Source: Streptomyces gardneri (GTDB taxonomy: Bacteria; Actinomycetota; Actinomycetes; Streptomycetales; Streptomycetaceae). From it: a DNA stretch of 64,000 nt. The DNA lies in contig NZ_BJMN01000011.1 in NCBI RefSeq assembly GCF_006539185.1, forward strand, positions 186,001 through 250,000, in the 5' to 3' direction. The translations under genes and the position numbers were made by a program. Shown here one piece after another: positions 49,474 through 59,110 of this stretch (the stretch's first letter is position 1; each line of letters opens with the position of its first letter). The notes below the pieces were generated by a model. The model saw only the letters and a list, made by a program, of their open reading frames with translations, did no database searches and was not told where the DNA came from.

Positions 49474-49811
49474 CCCCTCCGGGCTCCTCCCGAGCCCGGC
49501 CGGGCCCGCGAGGGCCCGAATCCCCGGCGACGGACCCCCGTGCCCCGTGGTCCGCGTACGACCGCCCCGTCCCCGCCTCGCCGCCCGTGCGACCGGCCTC
49601 CCGGCCGGCCGCCATGTGCAAGAGGTGAAGGATCGCGCGGCGGAGACGCACCACGAACGGGCTCCGTCCCCACCCACCCGTCCGGTTCCCGGCCGACCCA
49701 GACCCCGCTGTCGGTCCGGGAGCCGGACGTGCAAGCCCCCCTCAGATCTCGGCGCCGCCAGGGCGGCGCGCCTTGCCCGCCGCCGCACCGGTGGCGAAGG
49801 AGTTGGTTCAC
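49474..49811. other. 338-base gap inside xylFGH
   Basis: No gene is visible. GGGCCC-GCGA-GGGCCC near 49502-49517 and a second G+C-rich dyad near 49579-49602 could attenuate transcription or protect mRNA, so that more binding protein than ATPase is made. The distal end carries GAAGGAG (49796-49802) for xylG. Confidence 0.5.
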
Positions 49812-50591
49812 GTGTCCCAGACGCCCGTGTTGGCGTTGCGCGGGATCTTCAAGCGGTTCGGAGCGGTTCAGGTCCTCTCCGGTGTCGATCTCGAAGTCCA
49901 CGCAGGAGAGGTCGTCGCGCTCGTCGGCGACAACGGAGCGGGCAAGTCCACGCTCGTCAAGACGATCGCCGGCGTGCACCCCATCGACGAGGGCGTCATC
50001 GAGTGGGAGGGCGAGCCGGTCGAGATCAACCGCCCGCACGACTCCCAGAACCTCGGTGTCGCGACCGTCTACCAGGACCTCGCCCTCTGCGACAACCTCG
50101 ACGTCGTCGCCAACCTGTTCCTCGGCCGGGAGATCAAGAAGGGCGGCGTCCTCGACGAGGTCGCCATGGAGAAGCGGGCGAAGGACCTCCTCTCGACCCT
50201 CTCCATCCGCATCCCCAGCGTCCGCATCCCCGTCGCCGCCCTCTCCGGCGGCCAGCGGCAGGTCGTCGCCATCGCGCGCGCCCTCGTCGGCAACCCCAAG
50301 ATCGTGATCCTGGACGAGCCGACCGCCGCCCTCGGCGTCGAGCAGACCGCGCAGGTCCTCGACCTGGTCGAGCGGCTGCGCGAGCAGGGCCTCGGCGTCA
50401 TCCTCATCAGCCACAACATGGCCGACGTCAAGGCCGTGGCCGACACCGTCGCCGTGCTGCGCCTGGGCCGCAACAACGGCACCTTCCCGGTCGCCACCAC
50501 CACGCACGAAGAGATCATCGCCGCGATCACGGGAGCCACGGACAACGCCGTGACCCGCCGTCAGGCCCGCAACGCGGAGGTAGCGAAGTGA
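49812..50591 (+). CDS. xylG: Xylose ABC transporter ATPase (single ATPase domain)
   Basis: 259 residues from GTG 49812, with GAAGGAG nine bases upstream; a longer frame from TTG 49773 has no ribosome site. Walker A GDNGAGKST is at 39-47. The signature LSGGQRQ, Walker B IVILDEPTAALG and the H-loop ISHN follow. The protein has one ATPase domain, not the two fused domains (~500 residues) of E. coli XylG or RbsA. A homodimer should therefore power the transporter. It overlaps xylH by GTGA. Confidence 0.92.
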   Translation: MSQTPVLALRGIFKRFGAVQVLSGVDLEVHAGEVVALVGDNGAGKSTLVKTIAGVHPIDEGVIEWEGEPVEINRPHDSQNLGVATVYQDLALCDNLDVVANLFLGREIKKGGVLDEVAMEKRAKDLLSTLSIRIPSVRIPVAALSGGQRQVVAIARALVGNPKIVILDEPTAALGVEQTAQVLDLVERLREQGLGVILISHNMADVKAVADTVAVLRLGRNNGTFPVATTTHEEIIAAITGATDNAVTRRQARNAEVAK

Positions 50592-51889
50592 GCACGACCC
50601 CTCCCACCGCGAGCGGCGAGACGGCCGTCCCCGAGCCCCGTACGGGCCAGGACGCCCCGGCCGCGGCGGCGATCCCCGCCGTCGACCCCCGCCTCCTCGT
50701 CCGCCAGCAGGGCCTCAAGGGCTACGTCGACGAGTTCAAGCGCAAGATCCGCTCCGGCGAGATCGGCTCGCTGCCCGTCGTCGTCGGTCTGATCGTCATC
50801 GGCATCGTCTTCCAGGCGCTCACCGGCAACTTCATCACCTCGTACAACCTCGACCAGATCACGCTGTACGCGGTCGGTCCCGGCATCATGGCCGTCGGCA
50901 TCGTCTTCGTCCTGCTGCTCGGCGAGATCGACCTCGCCGTCGGCTCGGTGGCGGGTCTGGCCGGCGCGGTCTGGGGCGTCCTCGGCACCGACATGCCCGA
51001 CGGCCTCGCGATCGTCCTCGGCATCCTCTCCGGCACCCTGATCGGCGCCTTCCACGGTCTGGTCTTCGCCAAGATCGGCGTGCCCGCGTTCGTCGTCACC
51101 CTCGCCGGATTCCTCGGCTGGGCCGGACTGCAGACCTGGGTGATGGGCGACCGGTCCACCATCCCCACCCCGATCGGCAGCTTCGTCGGCGACCTCACGA
51201 AGTACTACTTCTCCGACGTCGCCGCCGCCTACGGCCTCGCCGTGGTCGTCGTCGCCGCCTTCTACCTCGCCCAGCTGCGCGACTCCCGCCGCCGCAAGGC
51301 CGCCGAGCTGCCGCACCGCCCGCAGAGCGAGATCATCCTGCGCACCACCGTCCTGGCGGTCCTGGTCCTCGTCGCCGCGTACGGCTTCAACCAGGAGCAG
51401 GGCCTCCCGCTCTCCCTGGTGATCTTCCTGCTGATCCTGCTCGTCACCGACTTCGTCCTGCGCCGCACCACGTACGGCCGTCAGGTCTTCGCGGTCGGCG
51501 GCGGCATCGAGGCAGCCCGCCGCGCGGGCATCAACGTCTCGTGGATCCGGATCTCGGTCTTCATGATCTCCGGCACCATGGGCGCGATCGGCGGCCTCTT
51601 CCTCGCCTCCGCGACCGGCGGCGCCGACCGCTCCCTCGGCAGCGGCAACCAGCTCATGATGTGCATCGCCGCCGCGGTCATCGGCGGCACGTCCCTCTTC
51701 GGCGGACGCGGCAAGGTCTGGTCGGCGCTCCTGGGCATCCTGGTCATCCAGTCGATCGTCCAGGGCCTGAACCAGATGAACCTGTCCTCGAACGCGATCC
51801 AGTACATGATCACCGGAGCGGTCCTGCTCATCGCCGTGATCATCGACTCGGTCTCCCGCAAGACGCAGAAGTCGGCGGGCCGCGCCTAG
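50588..51889 (+). CDS. xylH: Xylose ABC transporter permease
   Basis: 433 residues from GTG 50588, with GGAGGT at 50576-50581. About ten membrane helices of the BPD_transp_2 family are preceded by a hydrophilic 60-residue N-terminus (VDEFKRKIRSGEIGSLPV). Conserved GEIDLAVGSVAGLAGAVWG and GRQVFAVGGGIEAARRAGI are present. It forms the channel for xylF/xylG. A 10-bp hairpin at 51928-51953 probably terminates the operon. Confidence 0.92.
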   Translation: MSTTPPTASGETAVPEPRTGQDAPAAAAIPAVDPRLLVRQQGLKGYVDEFKRKIRSGEIGSLPVVVGLIVIGIVFQALTGNFITSYNLDQITLYAVGPGIMAVGIVFVLLLGEIDLAVGSVAGLAGAVWGVLGTDMPDGLAIVLGILSGTLIGAFHGLVFAKIGVPAFVVTLAGFLGWAGLQTWVMGDRSTIPTPIGSFVGDLTKYYFSDVAAAYGLAVVVVAAFYLAQLRDSRRRKAAELPHRPQSEIILRTTVLAVLVLVAAYGFNQEQGLPLSLVIFLLILLVTDFVLRRTTYGRQVFAVGGGIEAARRAGINVSWIRISVFMISGTMGAIGGLFLASATGGADRSLGSGNQLMMCIAAAVIGGTSLFGGRGKVWSALLGILVIQSIVQGLNQMNLSSNAIQYMITGAVLLIAVIIDSVSRKTQKSAGRA

Positions 51890-51927
51890 GGACCTCGGAT
51901 CCCGCGCGCGTAACGCTCGCCACACCG

Positions 51928-51953
51928 CCCGGCGCCGCGAAACCGGCGCCGGG
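51928..51953 (+). terminator. Terminator after xylFGH
   Basis: CCCGGCGCCG pairs with CGGCGCCGGG over a 6-base loop; a second stem GCACTGCT/AGCAGTGC follows at 51953-51976. Confidence 0.7.
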
Positions 51954-52146
51954 CACTGCTGCGTCCGGAGCAGTGCACGAGGGCGTACGAGAGCGGTGTG
52001 CGCGGGCGTACAGAGCCGTACAGATCAGCGGCATGTCGGCCATGAGGGTGACGCCTCACCCCCCGGCCCGATGCCCACGATCCAAGACGGAACATTAGAC
52101 TCGACAAATCGGCAAGCTCGACCAGCTCAAACGCAAGGAGGCACGG

Positions 52147-54066
52147 GTGGCTCTGCTGACCCGTATCAGGGGACCGCGAGATCTGGACCGGCTCTCCCCG
52201 GAACAGCTGGACCAGCTGGCCGACGAGATCAGGACGTTCCTCGTGGACGCCGTCTCCAAGACCGGCGGGCACCTCGGCCCCAACCTCGGTGTGGTCGAGC
52301 TGACCATCGCCCTGCACCGGGTGTTCGACTCCCCGAAGGACAAGGTCCTCTGGGACACCGGACACCAGAGCTACGTCCACAAGCTGCTCACGGGCCGCCA
52401 GGACTTCTCCAAGCTCAAGATGAAGGGCGGCCTCTCCGGCTACCCCTCGCAGGCGGAGTCCGAGCACGACGTGATCGAGAACTCGCACGCCTCGACGGTC
52501 CTCGGCTGGGCCGACGGCCTCGCCAAGGCCAACGAGGTCCTGAGGAAGGACGACCATGTCGTTGCCGTCATCGGCGACGGAGCCCTCACGGGCGGCATGG
52601 CCTGGGAGGCGCTGAACAACATCGCCGCCGCCAAGGACCGCCCGCTCGTCATCGTCGTCAACGACAACGAGCGCTCCTACGCGCCCACGATCGGCGGCCT
52701 CGCCAACCACCTGGCGACCCTGCGCACCACCGACGGCTACGAGCGCTTCCTCGCACGCGGCAAGGACATCCTGGAGCGGACCCCCGTCGTCGGGAAGCCG
52801 CTCTACGAGACCCTGCACGGCGCCAAGAAGGGCCTCAAGGACTTCATCGCCCCGCAGGGCATGTTCGAGGACCTCGGCCTCAAGTACGTCGGCCCCATCG
52901 ACGGCCACGACATCGAGGCCCTGGAGTCCGCGCTGACCCGCGCCAAGCGCTTCGGCGGCCCGGTCATCGTCCACTGCCTCACCGAGAAGGGCCGCGGCTA
53001 CCAGCCGGCCCTCCAGGACGAGGCCGACCGCTTCCACGCCGTCGGCAAGATCCACCCCGACACCGGCCTGCCCATCGCGTCCTCCGGCGCCGACTGGACC
53101 GGCGTCTTCGCCGAGGAGATGGTCGCGCTCGGCAAGGAGCGCGAGGACATCGTCGCCATCACGGCGGCCATGCTCCAGCCCGTCGGCCTCGACAGGTTCG
53201 CCAAGGCGTTCCCCGAGCGCGTCTTCGACGTCGGCATCGCCGAGCAGCATGCCGCGGTCTCCGCGGCCGGCCTCGCCACCGGCGGCCTCCACCCGGTCTT
53301 CGCCGTCTACGCGACCTTCCTCAACCGCGCCTTCGACCAGGTCCTGATGGACGTGGCCCTGCACAAGTGCGGCGTCACCTTCGTCCTCGACCGGGCCGGC
53401 GTCACCGGCACCGACGGCGCCTCCCACAACGGCATGTGGGACATGTCGATCCTTCAGGTCGTGCCCGGTCTGCGGCTCGCCGCGCCGCGCGACGCCGACC
53501 AGGTCCGCGCCCAGCTCCGCGAGGCCGTCGAGGTCACCGACGCCCCGACCGTGGTCCGCTTCTCCAAGGGCGCCGTCGGCCCCGCCGTACCGGCCCTGCG
53601 CCGCGTCGGCGGCATGGACGTGCTCCGCGAGCCCGGATCCGACAGGCCGGACGTCCTCCTGGTCTCGGTGGGCGCCCTGGCGCCCATGTGCCTGGAGATC
53701 GCCGATCTGCTCGACCGTCAGGGCATCTCGACCACCGTCGTCGACCCCCGTTGGGTCAAGCCCGTCGACGAGGCCCTCGCCCCGCTCGCCGAGCAGCACC
53801 GGGTCGTCGTCACCGTCGAGGACAACAGCCGTGTCGGCGGCGTCGGCTCGGCCGTCGCCCAGGCGCTGCGCGACGCCGGCGTGGACGTGCCGCTGCGCGA
53901 CTTCGGCATCCCGCCGCGCTTCCTCGACCACGCCTCGCGCGCCGAGGTCATGGCCGAGATCGGGCTGACCGCCCCGGACATCGCCCGTCAGGTCACCGGT
54001 CTGGTCTCGCGTCTGGACGGCCGGTTCGAGTCGAGCACGCAGGCCGTGGAGCCCGCGCGCGACTGA
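52147..54066 (+). CDS. dxs: 1-deoxy-D-xylulose-5-phosphate synthase
   Basis: 639 residues from GTG 52147, with AAGGAGG at 52134-52140. It condenses pyruvate and glyceraldehyde 3-phosphate with thiamine diphosphate, the first step of the MEP isoprenoid pathway. The ThDP motif is [16 protein letters not shown], with N-terminal [18 protein letters not shown] and [18 protein letters not shown]. The transketolase central domain ([21 protein letters not shown]) and the C-terminal domain are complete. It stands as a single-gene unit between two hairpins. Confidence 0.97.
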   Translation: MALLTRIRGPRDLDRLSPEQLDQLADEIRTFLVDAVSKTGGHLGPNLGVVELTIALHRVFDSPKDKVLWDTGHQSYVHKLLTGRQDFSKLKMKGGLSGYPSQAESEHDVIENSHASTVLGWADGLAKANEVLRKDDHVVAVIGDGALTGGMAWEALNNIAAAKDRPLVIVVNDNERSYAPTIGGLANHLATLRTTDGYERFLARGKDILERTPVVGKPLYETLHGAKKGLKDFIAPQGMFEDLGLKYVGPIDGHDIEALESALTRAKRFGGPVIVHCLTEKGRGYQPALQDEADRFHAVGKIHPDTGLPIASSGADWTGVFAEEMVALGKEREDIVAITAAMLQPVGLDRFAKAFPERVFDVGIAEQHAAVSAAGLATGGLHPVFAVYATFLNRAFDQVLMDVALHKCGVTFVLDRAGVTGTDGASHNGMWDMSILQVVPGLRLAAPRDADQVRAQLREAVEVTDAPTVVRFSKGAVGPAVPALRRVGGMDVLREPGSDRPDVLLVSVGALAPMCLEIADLLDRQGISTTVVDPRWVKPVDEALAPLAEQHRVVVTVEDNSRVGGVGSAVAQALRDAGVDVPLRDFGIPPRFLDHASRAEVMAEIGLTAPDIARQVTGLVSRLDGRFESSTQAVEPARD

Positions 54067-54094
54067 CGGACCACCATCACCCGGCGTCACCATT

Positions 54095-54132
54095 GGGCCG
54101 GTCGGATCACTCTTCGGAGTGCCGACCGGCCC
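54095..54132 (+). terminator. Terminator after dxs
   Basis: GGGCCGGTCGG plus CACTC pair with GAGTG plus CCGACCGGCCC around a TTCG tetraloop, followed by TTTC. Confidence 0.93.
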
Positions 54133-54187
54133 TTTCGCGTGCATTCTGACCACAGGGCGGGCAGCCCCATGGCATGGAGGTACGACC

Positions 54188-55702
54188 GTGAGTACGGACC
54201 AGCAGCCACGCGCGAACTCCGGAGTGTTCCGGACCAAGTCGGTCGAGCAGTCGATCCGCGACACCGAGGAGCCCGAGCACGCCCTCAAAAAGTCCCTGTC
54301 CGCCTGGGACCTGACCGTCTTCGGTGTCGGTGTCATCATCGGCACCGGCATCTTCGTCCTCACGGGCAAGGTCGCCAAGGAGAACGCGGGACCGGCCACG
54401 GCCCTCGCCTTCGTCGCGGCCGGCATCGTCTGCGCCCTCGCAGCCCTGTGCTACGCCGAGTTCGCCTCGACGGTGCCGGTGGCGGGATCGGCGTACACCT
54501 TCGCGTACGCCTCGATCGGCGAGCTGCCCGCGTGGATCATCGGCTGGGACCTCGTCCTGGAATTCGCCCTCGGTACGGCGGTGGTGGCCGTCGGCTGGTC
54601 CGGCTACGTCCGTTCGCTGATGGACAACATCGACTGGCATCTACCGAATGCGCTGCAAGGCCCGGACGTGGTGGGCGGTACCTTCGACATCCTGGCCTTC
54701 CTGCTGGTCCTCGTGCTGACCGTCGTCCTCGTCCTGGGCATGAAGCTCTCCGCCCGGATCACCGCGGTCGTCGTGGCCATCAAGGTGACCGTGGTGATGA
54801 TCGTGATCATCGCCGGCCTGTTCTTCATCGTCGGCGACAACTACGACCCGTTCATCCCGCCGGCGGTCACCCCGGAGGGCGGCGGTTCCAACTGGGACTC
54901 CCCGCTCGTCCAGCTCCTCTTCGGCTACGAGCCGACCAACTTCGGCGTGATGGGCATCTTCACCGCCGCCTCGGTCGTCTTCTTCGCCTTCATCGGCTTC
55001 GACGTGGTCGCCACCGCGGCCGAGGAGACCAAGCTGCCGCAGCGGGACATGCCCCGGGGCATCCTCGGCTCCCTCTTCATCTGCACCGTGCTCTACGTGG
55101 CGGTGGCCCTCGTCGTCACCGGCATGCAGCACTACACGGAGCTGTCCGTGAGCGCCCCGCTCGCCGACGCCTTCAAGGCCGCCGGGCACCCGTTCTACGC
55201 GGGCGTGATCAGCTTCGGCGCCGCCGTCGGCCTCACCACGGTCTGTCTGATCCTGCTCCTCGGCCAGACCCGCGTGTTCTTCGCGATGAGCCGCGACGGC
55301 CTGCTGCCGCGCTTCTTCTCCGTCACCCACCCGCGGTTCAAGACCCCGTACCGCCCGACGATCCTGCTCGGCGTCATCATCGCGATCGTCGCCGGCTTCA
55401 CCAGCATCAACGAACTCGCGACCCTGGTGAACATCGGCACGCTCTTCGCCTTCGTCATGGTGGCCGTCGGCGTCATGGTGCTCCGCAAGACCCGCCCCGA
55501 CCTGCATCGCGCCTTCCGCACCCCCTGGGTGCCGGTGCTGCCCTGCCTCTCGATCGCGGCCTCGTTCTGGCTGATGCTCAACCTGCCGGGCGAGACCTGG
55601 TTCCGCTTCGCCGTGTGGATGGTGATCGGCATCGTCGTGTACTTCCTGTATGGGCGCGGACACAGCCGGTTGGGCCGGGAGGGCCGGGAGGCGACGTACT
55701 GA
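54188..55702 (+). CDS. Amino acid permease, APC (cationic amino acid transporter-like) family
   Basis: 504 residues from GTG 54188, with GGAGGT at 54176-54181. Twelve or more membrane helices. The APC signature is GVGVIIGTGIFVLTG in the first helix, and FFAFIGFDVVATAAEET in the sixth. These import amino acids; the substrate is not predictable, although the FDVVATAAEE region resembles cationic amino acid carriers. The gene stands alone downstream of the dxs terminator. Confidence 0.88.
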   Translation: MSTDQQPRANSGVFRTKSVEQSIRDTEEPEHALKKSLSAWDLTVFGVGVIIGTGIFVLTGKVAKENAGPATALAFVAAGIVCALAALCYAEFASTVPVAGSAYTFAYASIGELPAWIIGWDLVLEFALGTAVVAVGWSGYVRSLMDNIDWHLPNALQGPDVVGGTFDILAFLLVLVLTVVLVLGMKLSARITAVVVAIKVTVVMIVIIAGLFFIVGDNYDPFIPPAVTPEGGGSNWDSPLVQLLFGYEPTNFGVMGIFTAASVVFFAFIGFDVVATAAEETKLPQRDMPRGILGSLFICTVLYVAVALVVTGMQHYTELSVSAPLADAFKAAGHPFYAGVISFGAAVGLTTVCLILLLGQTRVFFAMSRDGLLPRFFSVTHPRFKTPYRPTILLGVIIAIVAGFTSINELATLVNIGTLFAFVMVAVGVMVLRKTRPDLHRAFRTPWVPVLPCLSIAASFWLMLNLPGETWFRFAVWMVIGIVVYFLYGRGHSRLGREGREATY

Positions 55703-55799
55703 GCGGGCGGGGTACCGGGCCGACGGAGGGGTTCGGGCGGGCGACTACAGTCGGTTCGTACCCGAACTCCTCCCGACGACCGGAGCGCTGGATCCCCCC

Positions 55800-56882
55800 A
55801 TGGCGAATCGATCCCAGGCCCCCACAGCCTCTGCCCACGGTTCCACTTCCGCCCCTCTCCTCCAGGGCGGCTGGCTGACCAGAGGGGAGGAGGGACGGTT
55901 CAGCGTCTACCTGCCCCGGGACGGTGAGGTGATGCGCTGGACCGAGGAACCGGACGGCGGCTGGAGCGGTCCGGTCTCGCTCGGCGGCGACGGTCTGAAC
56001 CCCTTCCTCGCGGTCGGCCAGGGCGCCGACCGCTACGTCCACCTCGTCGGCCTGCGGCCCGCGGCCGGGGACGAGGGACACGTCGAGCTGGTGCACAGCG
56101 TCCAGTTCCAGACGGGCCGTCCGGCCGTGGCGTGGCGCTCCATCGGGCACTCCAACGGCAAGGGGCCGTGGACCGGCAACCCGGCCGTCGCGGTGGACGC
56201 CCAGGGCCGCGCGTACGCCTTCGTGCGGAACGGCGGCGGCGGGCTGAGCGTCCGGGCGCAGAAGGACGCCGGCGGCTGGCACCCGTGGTGGGACCTGCAC
56301 GGCTCGGGCACCGACCCGTCCCCGGTCGCGGCGGTCAACGGCCAGGGGCGCGTCGAGCTCCTCACGGCCACCGCGAAGGGCCTGCTGCGCTACGTCCAGG
56401 AGGAGCCGGGGGCCAAGCCCGTGCGCCAGGACGTCGTGCCCGCGGAGGTCACCCTCGGCACGCTCGCCGCGGTGACGGGCCCGTCGGGGCACGTGACGCT
56501 CTACTACTGCGACAAGGACGGCGGGGTCCGCGCCTGGTCCCCGGGCCGCGGCCTGGCTCCGACGCGCCTCGCCGACGCGGTCGGTACGGGACGGCTCGCC
56601 GCGACCCGCTGTCTGATCGACGGCTTCGACTGCACGGTCCTCGCCCAGCAGTCGGCGGACGGCCGCCTCGCCCTCGCCGCCTACCCGAGCGAGCAGGAGG
56701 AGTCGGGCGCCCGCTGGTCGGAGACCGGGGAGCGGCGCGGGCAGCTGACCACGGTCCTCACGCGGGGGCTCGACGGCCGCCTGGTCGCCATGGCCCTGGC
56801 CGGCGCGGGGACGCTGATCACCACACGTCAGAAGGCGGCGGCGGACGGCCTCCTCCTGGAGAGCTGGCGCCCCGTGGGCTGA
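55800..56882 (+). CDS. Predicted beta-propeller (PLL/sialidase-like fold) protein
   Basis: 360 residues. Repeated units of 45-50 residues have strands ending in W-x-x-W or similar steps (RFSVYLPRDGEVMRWTEEPD; HPWWDLHGSG). This suggests a five- to seven-bladed propeller. There is no signal peptide or membrane helix, so it is probably cytosolic or exported by another route. No clear ribosome site precedes ATG 55800. Function unknown. Confidence 0.6.
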   Translation: MANRSQAPTASAHGSTSAPLLQGGWLTRGEEGRFSVYLPRDGEVMRWTEEPDGGWSGPVSLGGDGLNPFLAVGQGADRYVHLVGLRPAAGDEGHVELVHSVQFQTGRPAVAWRSIGHSNGKGPWTGNPAVAVDAQGRAYAFVRNGGGGLSVRAQKDAGGWHPWWDLHGSGTDPSPVAAVNGQGRVELLTATAKGLLRYVQEEPGAKPVRQDVVPAEVTLGTLAAVTGPSGHVTLYYCDKDGGVRAWSPGRGLAPTRLADAVGTGRLAATRCLIDGFDCTVLAQQSADGRLALAAYPSEQEESGARWSETGERRGQLTTVLTRGLDGRLVAMALAGAGTLITTRQKAAADGLLLESWRPVG

Positions 56883-56904
56883 GCCCCCGGCAGCGCATAC
56901 GCGA

Positions 56905-56941
56905 AACGGCCCCGGCACCTTCTTCAGGTGCCGGGGCCGTT
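56905..56941. terminator. Bidirectional terminator hairpin
   Basis: AACGGCCCCGGCACCT pairs with AGGTGCCGGGGCCGTT over a 5-base loop. It separates the convergent propeller gene and fadB-like gene. Confidence 0.93.
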
Positions 56942-56971
56942 CACGTACGCCCTGCGGGGCGCGCTCCGGTG

Positions 56972-59110
56972 TTACGCCGGGACGCTCGCCACGCCCTGCG
57001 CCAGGAAACGCTTGCCGTTGACGCGCTCGGAGACGCCCTCACGGTCCAGGTACGGCGTGATGCCGCCCAGGTGGAAGGGCCAGCCCGCGCCCGTGATCAG
57101 GCAGAGGTCGATGTCCTGCGCCTCGGCGACGACACCCTCCTCCAGCATCAGGCCGATCTCCTGCGCCACCGCGTCGAGGACGCGGTCGCGGACCTGCTGC
57201 TCGGTCAGGACGGAGTCGCCCTGGACGAGAAGCGCGGCGACCTCGGGGTCGAGCTCCGGCTTGAAGCCGTTCTCGGGCTTGTAGACGTAGAAGCCGCGCT
57301 TGCCGGCCTCGACGACGGCCTTCAGGTTGGGGGAGACGATGAAGCGCTCCGGGAAGGCGCGGTTCAGGGTCTCGGAGACGTGCAGACCGATCGCCGGGCC
57401 GACGAGCTCCAGGAGGACCAGCGGGGACATCGGCAGGCCGAGCGGCTCGATCGCCTTCTCGGCGGTCTCGACCGACGTGCCCTCGTCGATGACGTTCTGG
57501 ATCTCGCCCATGAAGCGGGTGAGGATGCGGTTCACGACGAACGCCGGGGCGTCCTTCGTCAGGACCGCGGTCTTCTTCAGCTTCTTGGCGACACCGAACG
57601 CGGTGGCCAGGGAGGCCTCGTCCGTCTGCTCGCCGCGGACGATCTCCAGGAGCGGGAGGATCGCGACCGGGTTGAAGAAGTGGAAGCCGACCACGCGCTC
57701 CGGGTGCTGGAGCTTCGACGCCATCTCGGAGACCGACAGCGAGGAGGTGTTGGTGGCGAGGATCGCGTGCGCCGGGGCGACCGCCTCGACCTCCGCGAAC
57801 ACCTTCTGCTTGACGGACATCTCCTCGAACACGGCCTCGATGATGAAGTCCGCGTCCGCGAAGCCCTCGGCCTTGTCCAGGACACCGGAGACCAGGCCCT
57901 TGAGACGGTTGGCCTTGTCCTGGTTGATGCGGCCCTTGCCGAGCAGCTTCTCGATCTCGGCGTGGACGTAGCCCACACCCTTGTCGACGCGCTCCTGGTC
58001 GATGTCGGTCAGGACGACCGGCACCTCGAGGCGGCGCAGGAAGAGCAGGGCCAGCTGGGAGGCCATCAGACCGGCGCCGACGACACCGACCTTGGTGACC
58101 GGGCGGGCCAGCGACTTGTCCGGGGCACCGGCGGGGCGCTTGCCGCGCTTCTGCACCAGGTTGAAGGCGTAGATGCCGGAGCGCAGCTCGCCGCCCATGA
58201 TCAGGTCCGCGAGGGCCTGGTCCTCGGCGTCGAAGCCCTTCTGCAGGTCCCCGTCCTTGGCGGCCTCGATGATGTCGAGGGCGCGGTAGGCGGCCGGGGC
58301 GGCGCCGTGCACCTTGGAGTCGGCGATGGCGCGGCCCTTGGCGACGGCCTGGTCCCAGCCCTCGCCGCGGTCGATCTCGGGGCGCTCGACGGTGACGGAG
58401 CCGTTCAGGACGGAGGCCGTCCAGATCAGCGACTGCTCCAGGAAGTCCGCGCCCTCGAACAGCGCGTCGGCGATGCCGAGCTCGAAGACCTGCTTGCCCT
58501 TGAGCTGACGGTTCTGGTTCAGCGAGTTCTCGATGATGACCGAGACGGCCTTCTCGGCGCCGATCAGGTTCGGCAGGATCGCGCAGCCGCCCCAGCCGGG
58601 CACCAGGCCGAGGAAGACCTCGGGCAGCGAGAAGGCCGGCAGGGCCTTCGACACGGTGCGGTAGGTGCAGTGCAGACCGACCTCGACGCCGCCGCCCATG
58701 GCCGCGCCGTTGTAGTACGCGAAGGTCGGCACGGCGAGCGCGGACAGACGCTTGAAGACGTCGTGGCCGCCCTTGCCGATGGCGAGGGCCTCGTCGTGCT
58801 TCTTCAGCAGCTCGACGCCCTTGAGGTCGGCGCCGACGGCGAAGATGAACGGCTTGCCGGTGATGCCGACGCCGGTGATCTCACCGTTCGCGGCCTCCGC
58901 CTCGACCTGGTCGATCGCCGTGTTCAGGTTGGCGAGCGACTGCGGGCCGAAGGTGGTCGGCTTGGTGTGGTCGAAGCCGTTGTCCAGCGTGATCAGCGCG
59001 AACCGACCCGCACCGGCGGGCAGTTCGAAGTGCCGTACGTGGGCGCTCGTGACGACCTCGTCGGGGAAGAGCGCGGCGGCGCCCTTCAGAAGCTCGGCGG
59101 TGGTGCTCAC
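56972..59110 (-). CDS. fadB: Fatty acid oxidation complex subunit alpha (enoyl-CoA hydratase/3-hydroxyacyl-CoA dehydrogenase)
   Basis: 712 residues from GTG 59110, in a GTGA overlap with the thiolase stop. N-terminal crotonase domain (GVGITGKPFIFAVGADLKG; AMGGGVEVGLHCTYR). From ~330 an NAD-dependent 3-hydroxyacyl-CoA dehydrogenase (VGVVGAGLMASQLALLFLRR; HFFNPVAILPLLEIVRGEQT) and its C-terminal domain. It carries out hydration and dehydrogenation in beta-oxidation, with the thiolase next door as partner. Confidence 0.95.
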   Translation of the reverse strand: MSTTAELLKGAAALFPDEVVTSAHVRHFELPAGAGRFALITLDNGFDHTKPTTFGPQSLANLNTAIDQVEAEAANGEITGVGITGKPFIFAVGADLKGVELLKKHDEALAIGKGGHDVFKRLSALAVPTFAYYNGAAMGGGVEVGLHCTYRTVSKALPAFSLPEVFLGLVPGWGGCAILPNLIGAEKAVSVIIENSLNQNRQLKGKQVFELGIADALFEGADFLEQSLIWTASVLNGSVTVERPEIDRGEGWDQAVAKGRAIADSKVHGAAPAAYRALDIIEAAKDGDLQKGFDAEDQALADLIMGGELRSGIYAFNLVQKRGKRPAGAPDKSLARPVTKVGVVGAGLMASQLALLFLRRLEVPVVLTDIDQERVDKGVGYVHAEIEKLLGKGRINQDKANRLKGLVSGVLDKAEGFADADFIIEAVFEEMSVKQKVFAEVEAVAPAHAILATNTSSLSVSEMASKLQHPERVVGFHFFNPVAILPLLEIVRGEQTDEASLATAFGVAKKLKKTAVLTKDAPAFVVNRILTRFMGEIQNVIDEGTSVETAEKAIEPLGLPMSPLVLLELVGPAIGLHVSETLNRAFPERFIVSPNLKAVVEAGKRGFYVYKPENGFKPELDPEVAALLVQGDSVLTEQQVRDRVLDAVAQEIGLMLEEGVVAEAQDIDLCLITGAGWPFHLGGITPYLDREGVSERVNGKRFLAQGVASVPA

